Below, piece by piece: positions 44,486 to 55,056 of a DNA stretch of 64,000 nucleotides (the stretch's first letter is position 1; each line of letters starts with the position of its first letter). The DNA lies in assembly GCA_024449915.1 (NCBI GenBank), contig JAMZAV010001297.1:248001-312000 (forward strand). The letters are read 5' to 3'. The position numbers and the translations under genes are program-made. This DNA is from Sweltsa coloradensis. Lineage: Eukaryota; Arthropoda; Insecta; Plecoptera; Chloroperlidae. The notes under the pieces are model-generated. The model saw only the letters and a program-made list of their open reading frames with translations, made no database searches and was not told the origin of the DNA.

Positions 44486-44940
44486 TTTTTAAACGTCAAA
44501 ATGTGACGCGTGTTACTCACTTGTGGTGTCCACTTCACTCAGCACCCTCGAGATAACTATATATTTTTCTACGTCTTAGGACTTTATTTAAATTATATCG
44601 GGTCGCAATCTTATGTTGAAGTTGGGAGTTGTTGTATGATAAACATTTTGGTTACACATCGCCTTCGGGTTTTATTTTTAGCACAAAATTAATTTGCATG
44701 GTAATTCTATGTATTAGGCCAATTAGGCCTATTGATGTTTTTATTTCGATCGATAATAGAATACAAATTACCCAACTTGACATGTTCGCAGTCAGATGGC
44801 TATACCGATATAATAAATTACCACCAAACAAATCCAGCCACCCACAACTGTTCAGATGTCATGGAAGCAGTTGAATCCTAGACTCAAATACAACCGAAAA
44901 TACAATTGTCTGTGACAAGTCCGTCGTCCCCTTTCACGCA

Positions 44941-44990
44941 CATGACGGGTCACGGGCTCGAGCACAGGTTCGATTCCCGCCATCTAAAAC
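44941..44990 (+). repeat. Possible tRNA-like B box
   Basis: cacaggttcgattcccgcc fits a pol III B box and its stem. No convincing A box is present, so it is at most a SINE remnant. Confidence 0.3.
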
Positions 44991-45239
44991 AGATTTTTCT
45001 ATTCCCGACGGTTTACTCGGTCATTCTGCAAATGATTTGGGTTGAGTATTTCAATGCCTGCTCACATTACATAGCAACTTTAATCTCGTACTCTCCCAAT
45101 TGTTTACTAGGCCTATATAAGTAAGCTTAAATTGTATTTTGTTTATATAATTGTATTTGCACTTATCTATGAAATATTCTTTGTTTACTTTAATATCTAT
45201 ATGTAACAAATAAATTAAATGATATATGTAGTTGTACAA

Positions 45240-45332
45240 ATCAGGTTGGATGGAAGATAAGGCTTCACTAGCCTTAATCCCGCCTTAATAAAGACCTTAA
45301 TCAGTTAATCAATCAATCAATCAATAAATATG
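45240..45332 (+). mobile_element. Second LINE-type 3' tail with (AATC)n
   Basis: ggttggatggaagataaggc, ttcactagccttaatcccgc and aataaagacc end in (AATC)n. The hairpin AAGGC..GCCTT is of the kind found at CR1/L2-like 3' ends. It differs from the 43634-43715 tail, so a different LINE family is implied. Confidence 0.6.
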
Positions 45333-45339
45333 AGTGCAC

Positions 45340-46231
45340 TTGACGAGGGCCACAATGCACTTGAAGTTTGTTTTTGTTTGGAATGGGTTGGCGTAACCGA
45401 TGAAAGTTAAGTAGGGAACTTTGTCGTCAATAAAGCAAACCATTATTTTATATAACATGTGTATTGGACTAAGCTAATAAATAAATTTTGAACGACAATT
45501 GCCTATATCAATGCTACCGCGCATTCAAATAAAGTCTACCGTGTGTATCCTACACTAACTGAAGCAAAGAAAGCGCGATTTGAAGACAAAAGGTATATGA
45601 AACGTAAACCGCTCATTACGTACGGATCAAATATAACATACTACAACTAATTCGGTTTAGTAATTTCGGTTCGGAGATAATATCAGTATCTTATCGACAG
45701 TATGTACTACTTACTTGTAGTTGTACGCATTACATTCCTTCTAGACGATAGCGAGAATCATTTTGTATTAGTGGATCGGGGCTGATGATTCTGTAAAATG
45801 CTTGGATAATATATTTTTATTCGTAGTAAACATGTTTCATAGGTATGATATAATATACGCATAATCGTTATTCGAATCAGTTTATTACTTAATTTTAAGA
45901 ATACAGTGTACTTTAACTAATGTACGCGTACGTATCATTAAAATAAAACTTTGAAGCAATAACAGAAGGCTAATGTAATAGCTGATCAACTTGGCAGAAT
46001 TTTATTCCCTCCACTCCAATGTTTTAACATCACCTATGTATGATTATAATTTCAACACACTGTTTTGTATGGCACAGTAACAACTGTGTGTGTAAGTGTG
46101 TACCATGGATACTGTTATACTCTTCTTTTGCTTGTACTATATACACTAATAATCAATCAAATATGTGAAATATTATTTTCATTAATTTTCATGTATCAAT
46201 GCATTAAAATGTTTAATATACAACTTGAATC
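45340..46231. other. AT-rich DNA, nothing recognised
   Basis: No supported gene; no repeat partner noticed. Confidence 0.4.
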
Positions 46232-46239
46232 ATCAACAG

Positions 46240-46658
46240 CAGTGGCGTAGGAACCGGGGGATGGGGCAGGGGGGGTTAATGCACCCTCCCAAGTTAGGGA
46301 GAGGAGGGGCAAAACTAACGTGAGATAAATATTAATCCCAGAATTTCAAAGTAAATATGCACATACACATAAAATTCGACAGTCACCTTGGTTAAACAAA
46401 TATGTTTGCCTGAAATGGTTCGTCGTTACATACAAAATCAGGTTGAAATTTACTAAAATGGACCACTTCACGTTCTTTTTTTTAGTTTTTAGATCGCAGA
46501 TAGTTGCTGTAAAAAATCGTTTACAGAGTCCGAGTGCAGTTAAAACATGACGATATAACTCTAGTGGCTTTGCCCCGAAACCCCAGCTGCCGCCCACAAA
46601 TTCTTCTAATAAACCCCCCCCCCCCCCCCTCCAACTTTAAAACGTTCCTACGCGCGTG
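46240..46658. mobile_element. hAT-like non-autonomous element, copy 2
   Basis: Ends cagtggcgtaggaac and (complement) cacgcgcgtaggaac. Flanking 8-mers are atcaacag (46232-46239) and atcaagag (46659-46666), 7 of 8 identical, as expected for an aged duplication. The interior is the inverted counterpart of 24856-25676 (gagtccgagtgcagttaaaa, ggaccacttcacgttc). It is about half the length, so one of the two has an internal deletion or insertion. Confidence 0.85.
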
Positions 46659-46884
46659 ATCAAGAGATTGATAAATAATTAAATAATCATCGACCTTTAA
46701 AATTTGTTAGCGTTTTATTTATCCTCCTCTCCCCATGATGTCCAGGGGAGCCGACTTCGTGGGTGCTCAGGGGCTGAAGAACCCCTCCAAATATTCTGAA
46801 TTAAAAAAAAATCGGTCTATACAACAACAAAGTTTGAGCTATCTACATTTACAAACACGTTCACAGACTAGTTAGTTTAGAGAT

Positions 46885-47440
46885 TAGAGTTATTTTTGGT
46901 AATCTTGCAAGTCTGGTGATAAATCGGATAATTCGGATTGTGACTCAGTGGTTGAAATTTTCCTGTGGCATTTTCTTGTTTTGAGAATAACAAATCTACA
47001 ACCATAAAATATACTAGTAGACATTTCCTGTGCATGCTTGAACAGAAACGGAAATGTAAATTTTAATTTTTAATATATTATATTTTTCAATTGTAGAGAA
47101 ACTAAATTGATTCAAATACATCAGTAACGGATACAGTGGGGCAGTGCGGTGTGGCGATTGTCATCCTCCACTCCCCCATAAGATTCCTGTTTTGATTGCG
47201 CAGCCAATAATTACCATTACCTATTGTGCCATTTTCGATTCTTTTACTAGTTAGGCCATCTAAAGTTGTAAATTAGCAAATTTTCTCGCCTTCGGCGAAA
47301 GGGGCAGTAACAACCATAGCTTTCAAGCATGCCCTGGTTTTTTAAAACGAACACGCTTCCCCCTAGATACCTAGGTCCTAGATAGTTTTCGTGATACAAT
47401 TATATGGTCATGGAAATCTTGAAAATTAATTACACAGGCT
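46885..47440 (+). repeat. Dispersed repeat, copy 1 (partner 60395-60910)
   Basis: gaataacaaatctacaacca, ttgtgccattttcgat, ctcgccttcggcgaaa and ctagatac..agatagttttcg occur in the same order at 60395-60910. Contains cagtaacggatacagtgggg, similar to a hAT-type CAGTGGCGGA end. The small hairpin TTCGCC..GGCGAAA is in tcgccttcggcgaaa. Confidence 0.8.
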
Positions 47441-47769
47441 AATTTCATTACTACTGATATAATACAGTACACACAAAACAATGCAGCAAAACGTTTTAGA
47501 AAATACCTGACGGGCACGGGCAGTCTTCAAAAGGTTTGTGAAATATTTCAGCACCCCTCGGAATTTAGAAAACCTGGCGCCACCACCCGTAACACCGATT
47601 TACGATATCAACACTTTTCTATGGTATTGTTAGGTAAGTCTACAAATGACTATGCAATTGTGTATTCGACAAACTAATTACTTCACGGAGATTGTGCCAC
47701 AATTAGTGAAATTAATTAATTAATTAATTAATAACCTTTTGTTTTGACAAAAAGTAGTCATATTCAATC

Positions 47770-48210
47770 TTGACTGCCCATAAAAAACTAACTATATCAA
47801 CAACGTCGATCCACAACAAACAACACAATATTCTGAATAAACCTCCTGTGAACGCAACGTTCGTCAATAGTTCCAGTGACGACGAAAAAATTGATCTCAG
47901 TCTCACCACTTCGCACTACCGCGTACCGCCTAACGACAAGGTCATACCAGCGTCGCAGCGAGGCGTTGAGTTATTGCTAGTCCCCCACCTCCGACTATCA
48001 CAACTCGACTCATTTCCCCGCCTAGCTGAGGGAACTTCAACACCCCCCGCTCTCCCCCGGATGCGAGATTTTTCGCGGTCTCATCTGAGAAGTTGGCGTC
48101 GCTTCAATGTCCTATTCCTTCTTAACGCTCGCCCGGTCGCCCGAGGCGAGTATATTGTTGCGCGGGCGAGTAACTTTTGGAAATCACTCGCCCAGCGTAT
48201 ATATATATAG
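47770..48210 (+). CDS. Unassigned 146-codon frame
   Basis: An intact frame in DNA with normal, not AT-skewed, composition. The protein has a Ser/Asp/Glu-rich part (VNSSSDDEKIDLSLTT) followed by a basic, Arg-rich C-terminal half (MRDFSRSHLRSWRRF). I do not recognise a domain and see no signal peptide or membrane segment. It begins after a (TTAA)n tract and stops in a TA microsatellite, and a Penelope RT fragment lies 360 bp downstream in another frame, so it may be part of a mobile element or a captured exon. Existence as a gene is doubtful. Confidence 0.25.
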   Translation: MTAHKKLTISTTSIHNKQHNILNKPPVNATFVNSSSDDEKIDLSLTTSHYRVPPNDKVIPASQRGVELLLVPHLRLSQLDSFPRLAEGTSTPPALPRMRDFSRSHLRSWRRFNVLFLLNARPVARGEYIVARASNFWKSLAQRIYI

Positions 48211-48342
48211 ATATATATATTGTCAAGTTATTTTCTATAATACTGTGCGTGATTATTTACCGAAAGATACTTAAAACACATATATGTTAGTACTTTAGAC
48301 AGAAATTTAAAAAGTGATAAACATCATATATATATATATATG

Positions 48343-48420
48343 AATATTAGGTTTTTAAGCATAAGCCCGCTTTAAGGACATATAGTAATTGAAAAATAGC
48401 AGTTGTCGAAAAAGTTTGCC
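48343..48420 (-). repeat. SINE-3 tail fragment
   Basis: gaatattaggtttttaagca, taagcccgctttaaggacat and agcagttgtcgaaaaagttt are the complement of the SINE-3 3' part. Confidence 0.75.
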
Positions 48421-48572
48421 TCAACTATAAAAATATATATAATAATAATTGGTAGATACTAACAGGCTTGGTATAATCAATGTGGATAGAGATAGGAATC
48501 AACAGCTTACCTGAGATGTAGAGGTGGCTGCCATAGTAGAACACAGATAAAAACACAGATTAAAAAAAAAAC

Positions 48573-48869
48573 ACTCTTCTAAACGACCTCAACAACACCT
48601 ATACCGTCAAGTTCACGCGGCAAATCTCTCGCCATCACGTCTCATTTCTCGACGTTGACGCGTACGTAGAAAATGGTTCATTCCGCACAGACGTACATTT
48701 TAAGCCCACAAATCACCTCCAGTATCTACACTACGAGAGCTGGCACCCGCTCTACACCACACGCGCTTTACCCAACACCAAGCTCCAAGAAAAGTTTCAA
48801 GGAAACGTTGGAACTAATAATAAAGCCACACGGACTACCCGAAAATACAATGTCTGCATATGTATGTGA
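48573..48869 (+). pseudogene. Penelope-like reverse transcriptase fragment fused to its 3' repeat
   Basis: An open frame without a start codon translates to TLLNDLNNTYTVKFTRQISR, then HHVSFLDVDAYVENGSFRTD, VHFKPTNHLQYLHYESWHP. The string FLDV..NG...T.hhfKPTN..QYLHY.S.HP is the distinctive RT C-terminal block of Penelope-like elements (FLD-x, K-P-T, YL, S-x-HP). Immediately after, the DNA becomes the pLTR tail (ggaaacgttggaactaataa, ccacacggactaccc, 48801-48862). The linker and the GIY-YIG domain are deleted, so it is an internally deleted, dead copy. The frame is too short to be found by a start-codon search. Confidence 0.7.
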
Positions 48870-48907
48870 ATATTAGGTTTTTAAGCATAAGCCCGCTTTT
48901 AGAAGCT

Positions 48908-49640
48908 AAGCTAAGTTTCGTAAAGGTTTGTTCAGTGGTCCCGGTAGCTTAATTGGTAAAGCTATGGCACGTTAAGCCCGAGGTTCTGGGTTCGAACCCC
49001 AGTCGGGGCAAACTTTTTCGACAACTGATATGAATCAATAACTATGTCCTTAAAGCGGGCTTATGCTTAAAATCCTAATATTCATAATACCCAACTCAGG
49101 GGAGATGAGACGTGATTGAATTTATCCATGCAGATCTTTCAGATTTGACAGCTATATTGCAGTCTTCTGTTGGATTTATGTCATGAAAGTCAACAGTCAC
49201 AACAAATAACAGTTTCGTAAAGGTTTGTTCTGTGGTCCCGGTAGCTTAATTAGTAAAGCTGTGGCACGTTAAGCCAGGAGGTCCTGGGTTCGAACCCCAG
49301 TCGGGGCAAAATTTTTCGACAACTGCTATGAATCATTAACTTTGTCCTTAAAGCGGGCTTATGCTTAAAAACCTAATATTCATACTACCCAACTCATGGG
49401 AGATAATACGTGATTGGATTTATCCATGAGATCTTTCAGATTTGACAGCTACATTGCAGTCTGCTGTTGGATTTATGTCGTGAAAGTCAACAGTCACAAC
49501 AAATAGCAGTTTGTAAAGGTTTGTTCTGTGGTCCCGGTAGCTTAATTGGTAAAGCTATGGTACGTTAAGCCGGAGGATCCTGGGTTCAAACCCCAGTCGG
49601 GGCAAACTTTTTCGACAACTGCTATGAATCTATATACATA
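48908..49640 (+). mobile_element. SINE-3 tandem array, three ~297-bp units
   Basis: tRNA-like domains start at 48938, 49235 and 49531 (offsets 297 and 296). Each folds as a cloverleaf: acceptor gtcccgg with tcggggc (7 pairs including G-T), D arm gctt..aagc, anticodon-like loop acgttaa, and T arm ctgggttcgaaccccag. The body is ctttttcgacaactg, gaatcaataac, tccttaaagcgggcttatgc. Position 33 of the loop is C rather than U and the anticodon stem has mismatches, so these are SINE heads, not functional tRNAs. Spacers (acagtcacaacaaata, gatctttcagatttgacag) are also repeated, so the unit is larger than the SINE. Confidence 0.85.
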
Positions 49641-49654
49641 TATATATATATATA

Positions 49655-49960
49655 TGAATATATGGTTTCATAAGCCCGCTTTAAGGACATAGTTATTGAT
49701 TCATAGAAGTTGTCGAAAAAGTTTGCCCCGACTGGGGTTCGAACCCAGAACCTCCGGCTCTACCAATTAGCTACCGGGACCACAGAACAAACCTTTAGGA
49801 AACTGCTATTTGTTGTGACTGTTGACTTACATGACATAAATCCAACAGAAGACTGCAATGTAGCTGTCAAATCTGAAAGATTGCATGGATAAATTCAATC
49901 ACATCTCATCTCCCATGAGTTGGGTAGTATGAATATATGGTTTTTAAGCATAAGCCCGCT
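49655..49960 (-). mobile_element. SINE-3 unit, inverted, with damaged tRNA head
   Basis: Complement of the array unit: gccccgactggggttcgaac at 49725-49744, then ggctctaccaattagctacc. About 15 bp of the anticodon arm is missing. It ends where the 3.7-kb TIR element is inserted (gcccgct|tta). Confidence 0.85.
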
Positions 49961-49963
49961 TTA
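49961..49963. repeat. TTA target duplication, left
   Basis: tta before the element matches tta at 53686-53688. Removing the element restores the SINE-3 tail gcccgctttaaggacatag. Confidence 0.85.
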
Positions 49964-51209
49964 TAGTCCGGATGTTAAGAGACTTGACCTTGCATTTTTT
50001 GATACAAGCAAGGCACTTGGCACACGTGTTATAGGGACCATACCCTACTAATTTTGCCTTGGAGCCATCGTGATATCCCGTGCAGGCACCCGTTATTGCA
50101 TGTTGCCTACCCCTGCTGGTTTGAAGGGTTGATTGGCAAAACAATTCGGTGTTTGGTGATAGAAACTTGAAATTTTTACCAAATAGGGGTAACATTAGGC
50201 TTAACATTCTGGCAACGGGGAATTGCGGATTTCTTCATAGTTAAGGGATGATTGGGATTATAATTTTGGGGGTTGAACATTTCGATTTAAATTTTTATTG
50301 ATGACACCCTTGGTTTAATGTTGGATTTCTACGTTAAAGTACTTCCCAAAATCTTCAAACAAAATGATGGTGCTAAAAATATTACTAGCGACCCCTAATT
50401 TGGTCATAGTTACCTGTTGACATAATGACTTGAGTAATGACCTATTTGATAAATGGTTAAGCATAGTCGTGTGACCACTCTATTTAAAGCTAAGATGAAG
50501 TAGAATGATAAAAAATAATTTTCAACATGCCACGTTGACCTGTGACCTTTATCGTCCTTTATTTGACCTTGATAACTGTTTCAGCAGGGATGCATAATGT
50601 ATACTTATATAGCACATCCAAATTCATGTGATATATTAACAAGTTGACTTAATAAATCTACTCAGCATGTTAGTAGTACCCATATCAATATGATATTAGG
50701 CTGCATTGCGAACGCTTTTTACTGTCGCGTTGATGGATGAGCAGTTTTGTACCATTGAACCCTCTTTTACTATACTTTTACTTCGTTGTTTTTTAACGTG
50801 TTTACATAGAATATACCATTTCAAAAGGAGTACCAAGTTCCTGGTTGATCTCTATGGTAATAAACCATAAAAATGAATAAAAGTAATTGCGTTGTTGATG
50901 TTGTCCTATTCCAATGGTAAATCGTGGCCAATCAGTGGCTAACTGATCACTTGTTGCTCATCAATGAAGTAAAATTTAACAAGGAATTTGTTCAGGTCCG
51001 CTTTTATTGGGGTGAAATGAACGTTCTTTCTTATGATTGAACCAAAATGTGACTAGCTAGAAGTGTACTGTAGTATGACGTTAATATAAACAATAACATA
51101 AATAAATCAAATCAACAAAAACAGATGTTTAAATCGCCCACTTTTTGGGACCATTTTCCGAGAGCGCGCACTTTCTCGCTCTGTGGTGGCGCGGCTGAGA
51201 GTACATTTG

Positions 51210-51395
51210 CTAAATATTGTATGGACCAAAATAAAAATTTAAAAAAATCTGCTCTTTAGCACAGCCAATCGACCTCTTGTTCATAAATTTAAGACCAAAA
51301 TGACCAGCCTCAAGAGCGATTCTCTTCAGTAAATTATGTAAAGCTATGCTGGCATCGATCTGGTGATCTGGCTGCTCTTTGTTCATGAAAATCAA
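51210..51395 (-). other. Short unassigned frame in the element centre
   Basis: 61 codons, minus strand (for example KEQPDHQIDASIALHNLLKR). Well-formed helical composition but no known motif. Codon context differs from AT-rich neighbours. Possibly part of captured DNA. Confidence 0.2.
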
Positions 51396-51569
51396 CCAAC
51401 CTCATCGTCCTTGACTCTATTGGGGGCGTTGAGATCTTGTATCAATTGGATCTAGTAAAATGCCTTTTAAATACCAGTCAAAAAAGTTCTATATTAAATG
51501 CACCACCTGTAGATGCAAAAATACGTGATCTGAGCCCCCCTCCCCCCTCCCCCCTCCCCCCTCCACCCT

Positions 51570-52068
51570 CCACCCCCCCCCCCAAACACCTGGGCCACTC
51601 AATTACATTCCAAGATTATGTAGACAGATTTATTCCTCCTTCCTCAAGAACAAACTAGCGTCTGTGCTAGACATCATCTGGGATAAGTACTACCCAATAA
51701 GTCTTTAAATATGTCACGGGACAAACATTTAGGAGACGCGTTACTCCAACTACAAAAATTCCCAAAGGATGGCCAAATTTTCTACGTGATTCAGGCAATA
51801 AAGAAGTTGTTTAGGCTTTTAGCCTCCAGCATTATATCAATGATAAATGAGGAAGGCAAAGAAGTCATTAGCACACTTGATACCCTCTCAGTTACTATAC
51901 CACCATACTCAATGATACCACTTTATACAGGATCTCACAGGCGGGTTGGCCCGAATGTAATAACAAGCAGGGAGACACGCGCATAATGGTGCACGCTGCT
52001 ACTCAGGGCTTCACGCGTATATTGATACTGATGTGCTAGTCCTTGCAATCAGCCGCGTTCCGGAAATG
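51570..52068 (+). pseudogene. Decayed fragment of a multicopy invertebrate protein
   Basis: Pieces in alternating frames: SITFQDYVDRFIPPSS (frame of 51437), VLDIIWDKYYPISL (shifted, from 51664), KYVTGQTFRRRVTPTTKIPK with GWPNFLRDSGNKEVV (from 51707), and after two stops DTRIMVHAATQGFTRIL (from 51974) and DTDVLVLAIS (shifted, from 52024). The order FQDYV - D-I-(V/I)-WD-Y - RRRV-P-TKIP..W..FLR...NK - (E/A)DTR-hhHA - DTDVhVLA is one I associate with uncharacterised, often transposon-linked proteins of cnidarians, echinoderms and molluscs; the acidic DTDV step suggests a nuclease-like fold. That association is from memory. At least three frameshifts and two stops exclude function. Confidence 0.5.
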
Positions 52069-52082
52069 ACTGTCAAAATTAT

Positions 52083-52735
52083 TTGTTAAAATATAATAAT
52101 TTTATCAAAGTCGATTTAATTGCTATGAAATTAACAATTAACAACAGAATGTAAAATATCTAGTGGCCCAAAGACATGCTTTTTGTAAACAATGTGGGCG
52201 ATCATTGTCAAGTAACTATAGTTACTTGATGATTGTATGCCTGTATAAGGCTTATTTTAAATTTTAAAACCTTTATCTGGAAGCCTTCCAGCAAATGTTT
52301 TTAACTTTTTCTTTCAAAAGGAACTACATCACTATTACCTTTCCTTAATGTCCATGTAAAATATGAAAGTTGTAGCCCCACCCGTTTGGTCAGAATCGCT
52401 GGGCAATTGAAACTGACGAATTAGACAGAAGTAGCCAGTAGCATGTAGTAGCAAAGATTAGTCATGTTGGTAAAAGTAGTAAGTAGTAACTTGAGCATGT
52501 TTCAAGTCATTTTTTCTCCTAGAAGGAATGCTCGTACCCCAAACAATTTTGGCATGTGTTGTCGGGTACCTAAATCCCCTCGATTTTAATAGTTTTCAAG
52601 TTCACATCACGTTTCATGATGGCTGGGTGACACCTCGTAATCACCCCAACTTTGCTTGCTGCATAAGGTGCCTGAGTATGTAGCGCACCGTGGCTTGGCT
52701 GCGGCGCCCTAACGGGCACCTTGATAACCAACGAT
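52083..52735 (-). mobile_element. Chimeric HEL-1 relative, copy 2
   Basis: Inverted partner of 20985-21607, sharing both the unique 5' part (gggcaccttgat end; catcacgtttcatgatgg) and the HEL-1 3' part (ccacccgtttggtcagaatc). Confidence 0.75.
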
Positions 52736-53685
52736 GGGTTAATTGTTACTTTTCTCTAAATGAAAATTAATCTAAAAAGTGTATTACCATAGAGATCAAC
52801 CAGGAACTTGGTACTCATTTTAAAATGGTATATTCTATGTAAACACGTTGAAAAACAACCAAATAAAAGTACAGTAAAAAAGGGTTCAATGGTACAAAAC
52901 TGCTCATCCATCAACGCGACAGTAAAAAGCGTTCGCAATGCAGCCTAATATCATATTGATATGGGTACTAACATGCTGAGTAGATTTATTAAGTCAACTT
53001 GTTAATATATCACATGAATTTGGATGTGCTAAAAGTATACATTATGCATCCCTGCTGAAACAGTTATCAAGGTCAAATAAAGGACGATAAAGGTCACAGG
53101 TCAACGTGGCATGTTGAAAATTTATTTTTTATCATTCTACTTCATCTAAGCTTTAAATAGAGTAGTCACACGACTATGCTTAACCATTTATCAAATAGGT
53201 CATTACTCGGGTCATTATGTCAACAGGTAACTATGACCAAATTAGGGGTCGCTAGTAATATTTTTAGCACCATCATTTTGTTTGAAGATTTTGGGAAGTA
53301 CTTTAACGTAGAAATCCAACATTTAACCAAGGGTGTCATCATAAAAAATTAAATCGAAATGTTCAACCCCCAAAATTATAATCCCAAACATCCCTTAACT
53401 ATGAAGAAATCCGCAATTCCCCATTGCCAGAATGTTAAGCCTTATGTTGCCCCTATTTGGTAAAAATTTCAAGTTTCTATCACACAACACCGAATTGTTT
53501 TGCTAATCAACCCTTCAAACCAGCAGGGGTAGGCAACATGCAATAACGGGTGCCTGCACGGGATATCACGATGGCTCCAAGGCAAAATTAGTAGGGTATG
53601 GTCCCTAGAACACGTGTGCCAAGTGCCTTGCTTGTATCAAAAAATGCAAGGTATGCCCCAAATATATCCCTTAACATCCGGACTA

Positions 53686-53752
53686 TTAAGGACATAGTTA
53701 TTGATTCATAGCAGTCAGTCGGGGCAAACTTTTTCGACAACTGCTATGAATC
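53686..53752 (-). repeat. Rest of the interrupted SINE-3, plus target duplication
   Basis: ttaaggacatagttattgat and tcatag continue the SINE-3 copy cut by the 3.7-kb element. A short inverted SINE-3 piece (ctttttcgacaactgctatg) follows. Confidence 0.75.
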
Positions 53753-53815
53753 AATATATACATATATATATACATATCCATATATATACATATATATATA
53801 TGTGTGTGTGTTTTG

Positions 53816-53905
53816 TAATTTAATCTCTTGAAAAAGGAACTCCAATTTGAGTTCCGAAACGTTGAGAAGTAAATAAACTCAAGGAGTGGCATAAACCGTG
53901 AAAAC
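53816..53905 (+). ncRNA. Penelope-type hammerhead-like relic C
   Basis: TTGAAAA (for CTGATGA), perfect stem II GGAACTC..GAGTTCC (53836-53855), GAAAC (53856-53860), GTT, GAG (stem I with CTC at 53825-53827), then a aagtaaataaactcaagg tail. The catalytic box is mutated. A TA/TATG microsatellite precedes it. Confidence 0.6.
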
Positions 53906-54308
53906 AATTATTTCCATAAAAAGTTAATATAATGTCCAGCCACAAAAGTATTCTTCATATATATAAGTAGTATAATAAATATGTTATTCGAAGCCAACAT
54001 AATCCTCAAAGGAAAAATAACTGTGCTGGTAGAGGTTTGGACAGCCGGATCGGAAATATTTTTATTTTGTACACGAAAATCAGATACTATTTTTGACGAT
54101 AGGATTTGCCCAAAATACTCGACTTTACTCCAATTGTTGTGTTCCCGTACAAAACTATTTAAAAGCGTAGAAAAAAGATGTAAACAACCTTTGAATCGAT
54201 GTCTAAAATAGCAGCTTTAGTTTAATTTGTTGTCCAAAATTGTTTGAACCCCTCAAAGGGCGAAGAGTTTCTTGGTCAATCCTTACAATCTCAAGATTCA
54301 CCCCGTTA
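53906..54308. other. Unassigned spacer
   Basis: A 76-codon plus frame (53981-54211) has no known motif. Confidence 0.35.
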
Positions 54309-55056
54309 TTGGATGAGCGAAGCAAAGAATACAATTTCACTGACCCCCAACCCCCCCCCCCCCCCAAAAAAAAAAAAAGCTTGGGTGTTTTTTGTTTGTT
54401 TGTTGTTTGTTGTGTTTTTGTTTTGTTTTTTACTTTTATTTATTTATTTTTTATTTTTTTTGTTTGTTTGTTTGTACTCTACCGGGCAAACGGCTATGCG
54501 ATCTTGATAAAAATTGGAAGGGGCCTTCGAAATGCCTGTACTTGGACCTGTCACGTTTTTGGGTGCCATCGAAAACTTACTTCTCATGAAAATCATACTT
54601 TTACGATAAATGAAAAAAATGCGATATTTTCGTGACGTTGGGGCCGATTCTGACCAAACGGGTATGGGTACAACGTTCATATTTTACATGGACATTAAGG
54701 TAATCGTGATGTAGTACCATTTGAAAGAAAAAAAATGAAAAAGTTAGCAAGAATCCATAGAAATAAAGGATTTAATATAAGTTTTTTGAGGTGTTTAATA
54801 ATTTACAAGTAACTATAGAAACGTGACAACAATCACCTACAATGCGTTCAAAAAGCAAATCTTCTGGCCCCCAGATATTTAACATTCTATTATTGGGTAT
54901 TACCATAGCAATTAGAACTACTTCATAAAAAATTATCCTAATTTAACAAAAATGATTTTGCAATGGAACTTCAAGTAAAGATATCCCACGCTTACTAAAA
55001 ACTTTAAAAAAGCTAATCCATCAACGCGACTAGAAAAAGCGTATGCGAAGTGGCCT
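54309..55056 (+). mobile_element. HEL-1 copy j
   Basis: Starts ttggatgagcgaagcaaag; a C-run then A-run (54350-54378) and T/G-rich stretch replace the usual short spacer. 3' block caacgcgactagaaaaagcg, then gcgaagtggcct; the final CTAG is mutated. It contains the ctggcccccagatatttaac segment also seen in the chimeric relatives. Confidence 0.75.

Larger units (their letters stand above)
49964..53685. mobile_element. 3.7-kb PIF/Harbinger-like long-TIR element
   Basis: Termini tagtccggatgttaag and cttaacatccggacta are perfect inverted repeats, extending into ~900-bp arms (49964-50862 and 52782-53685) with few differences. TTA flanks both ends. A 3-bp TWA duplication is the PIF/Harbinger habit, so that assignment is preferred, though no DDE transposase or Myb-like protein is visible. 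The central 1.9 kb holds a broken coding fragment (51570-52068) and an inverted HEL chimera (52083-52735). Both arms contain a HEL 3' end (gctcatccatcaacgcgac and its complement), so that insertion predates the arm duplication or was copied between arms. Confidence 0.75.

Noticed and set aside
46740..47590. Third hAT-type element around the dispersed repeat
   Set aside because: Candidate ends (ccaggggagcc and ctggcgccac) match poorly and no 8-bp duplication is visible.
48938..49603. Three functional tRNA genes
   Set aside because: Cloverleaf-like, but with C at loop position 33, anticodon-stem mismatches, repeated flanks and a common 3' body: SINE heads.
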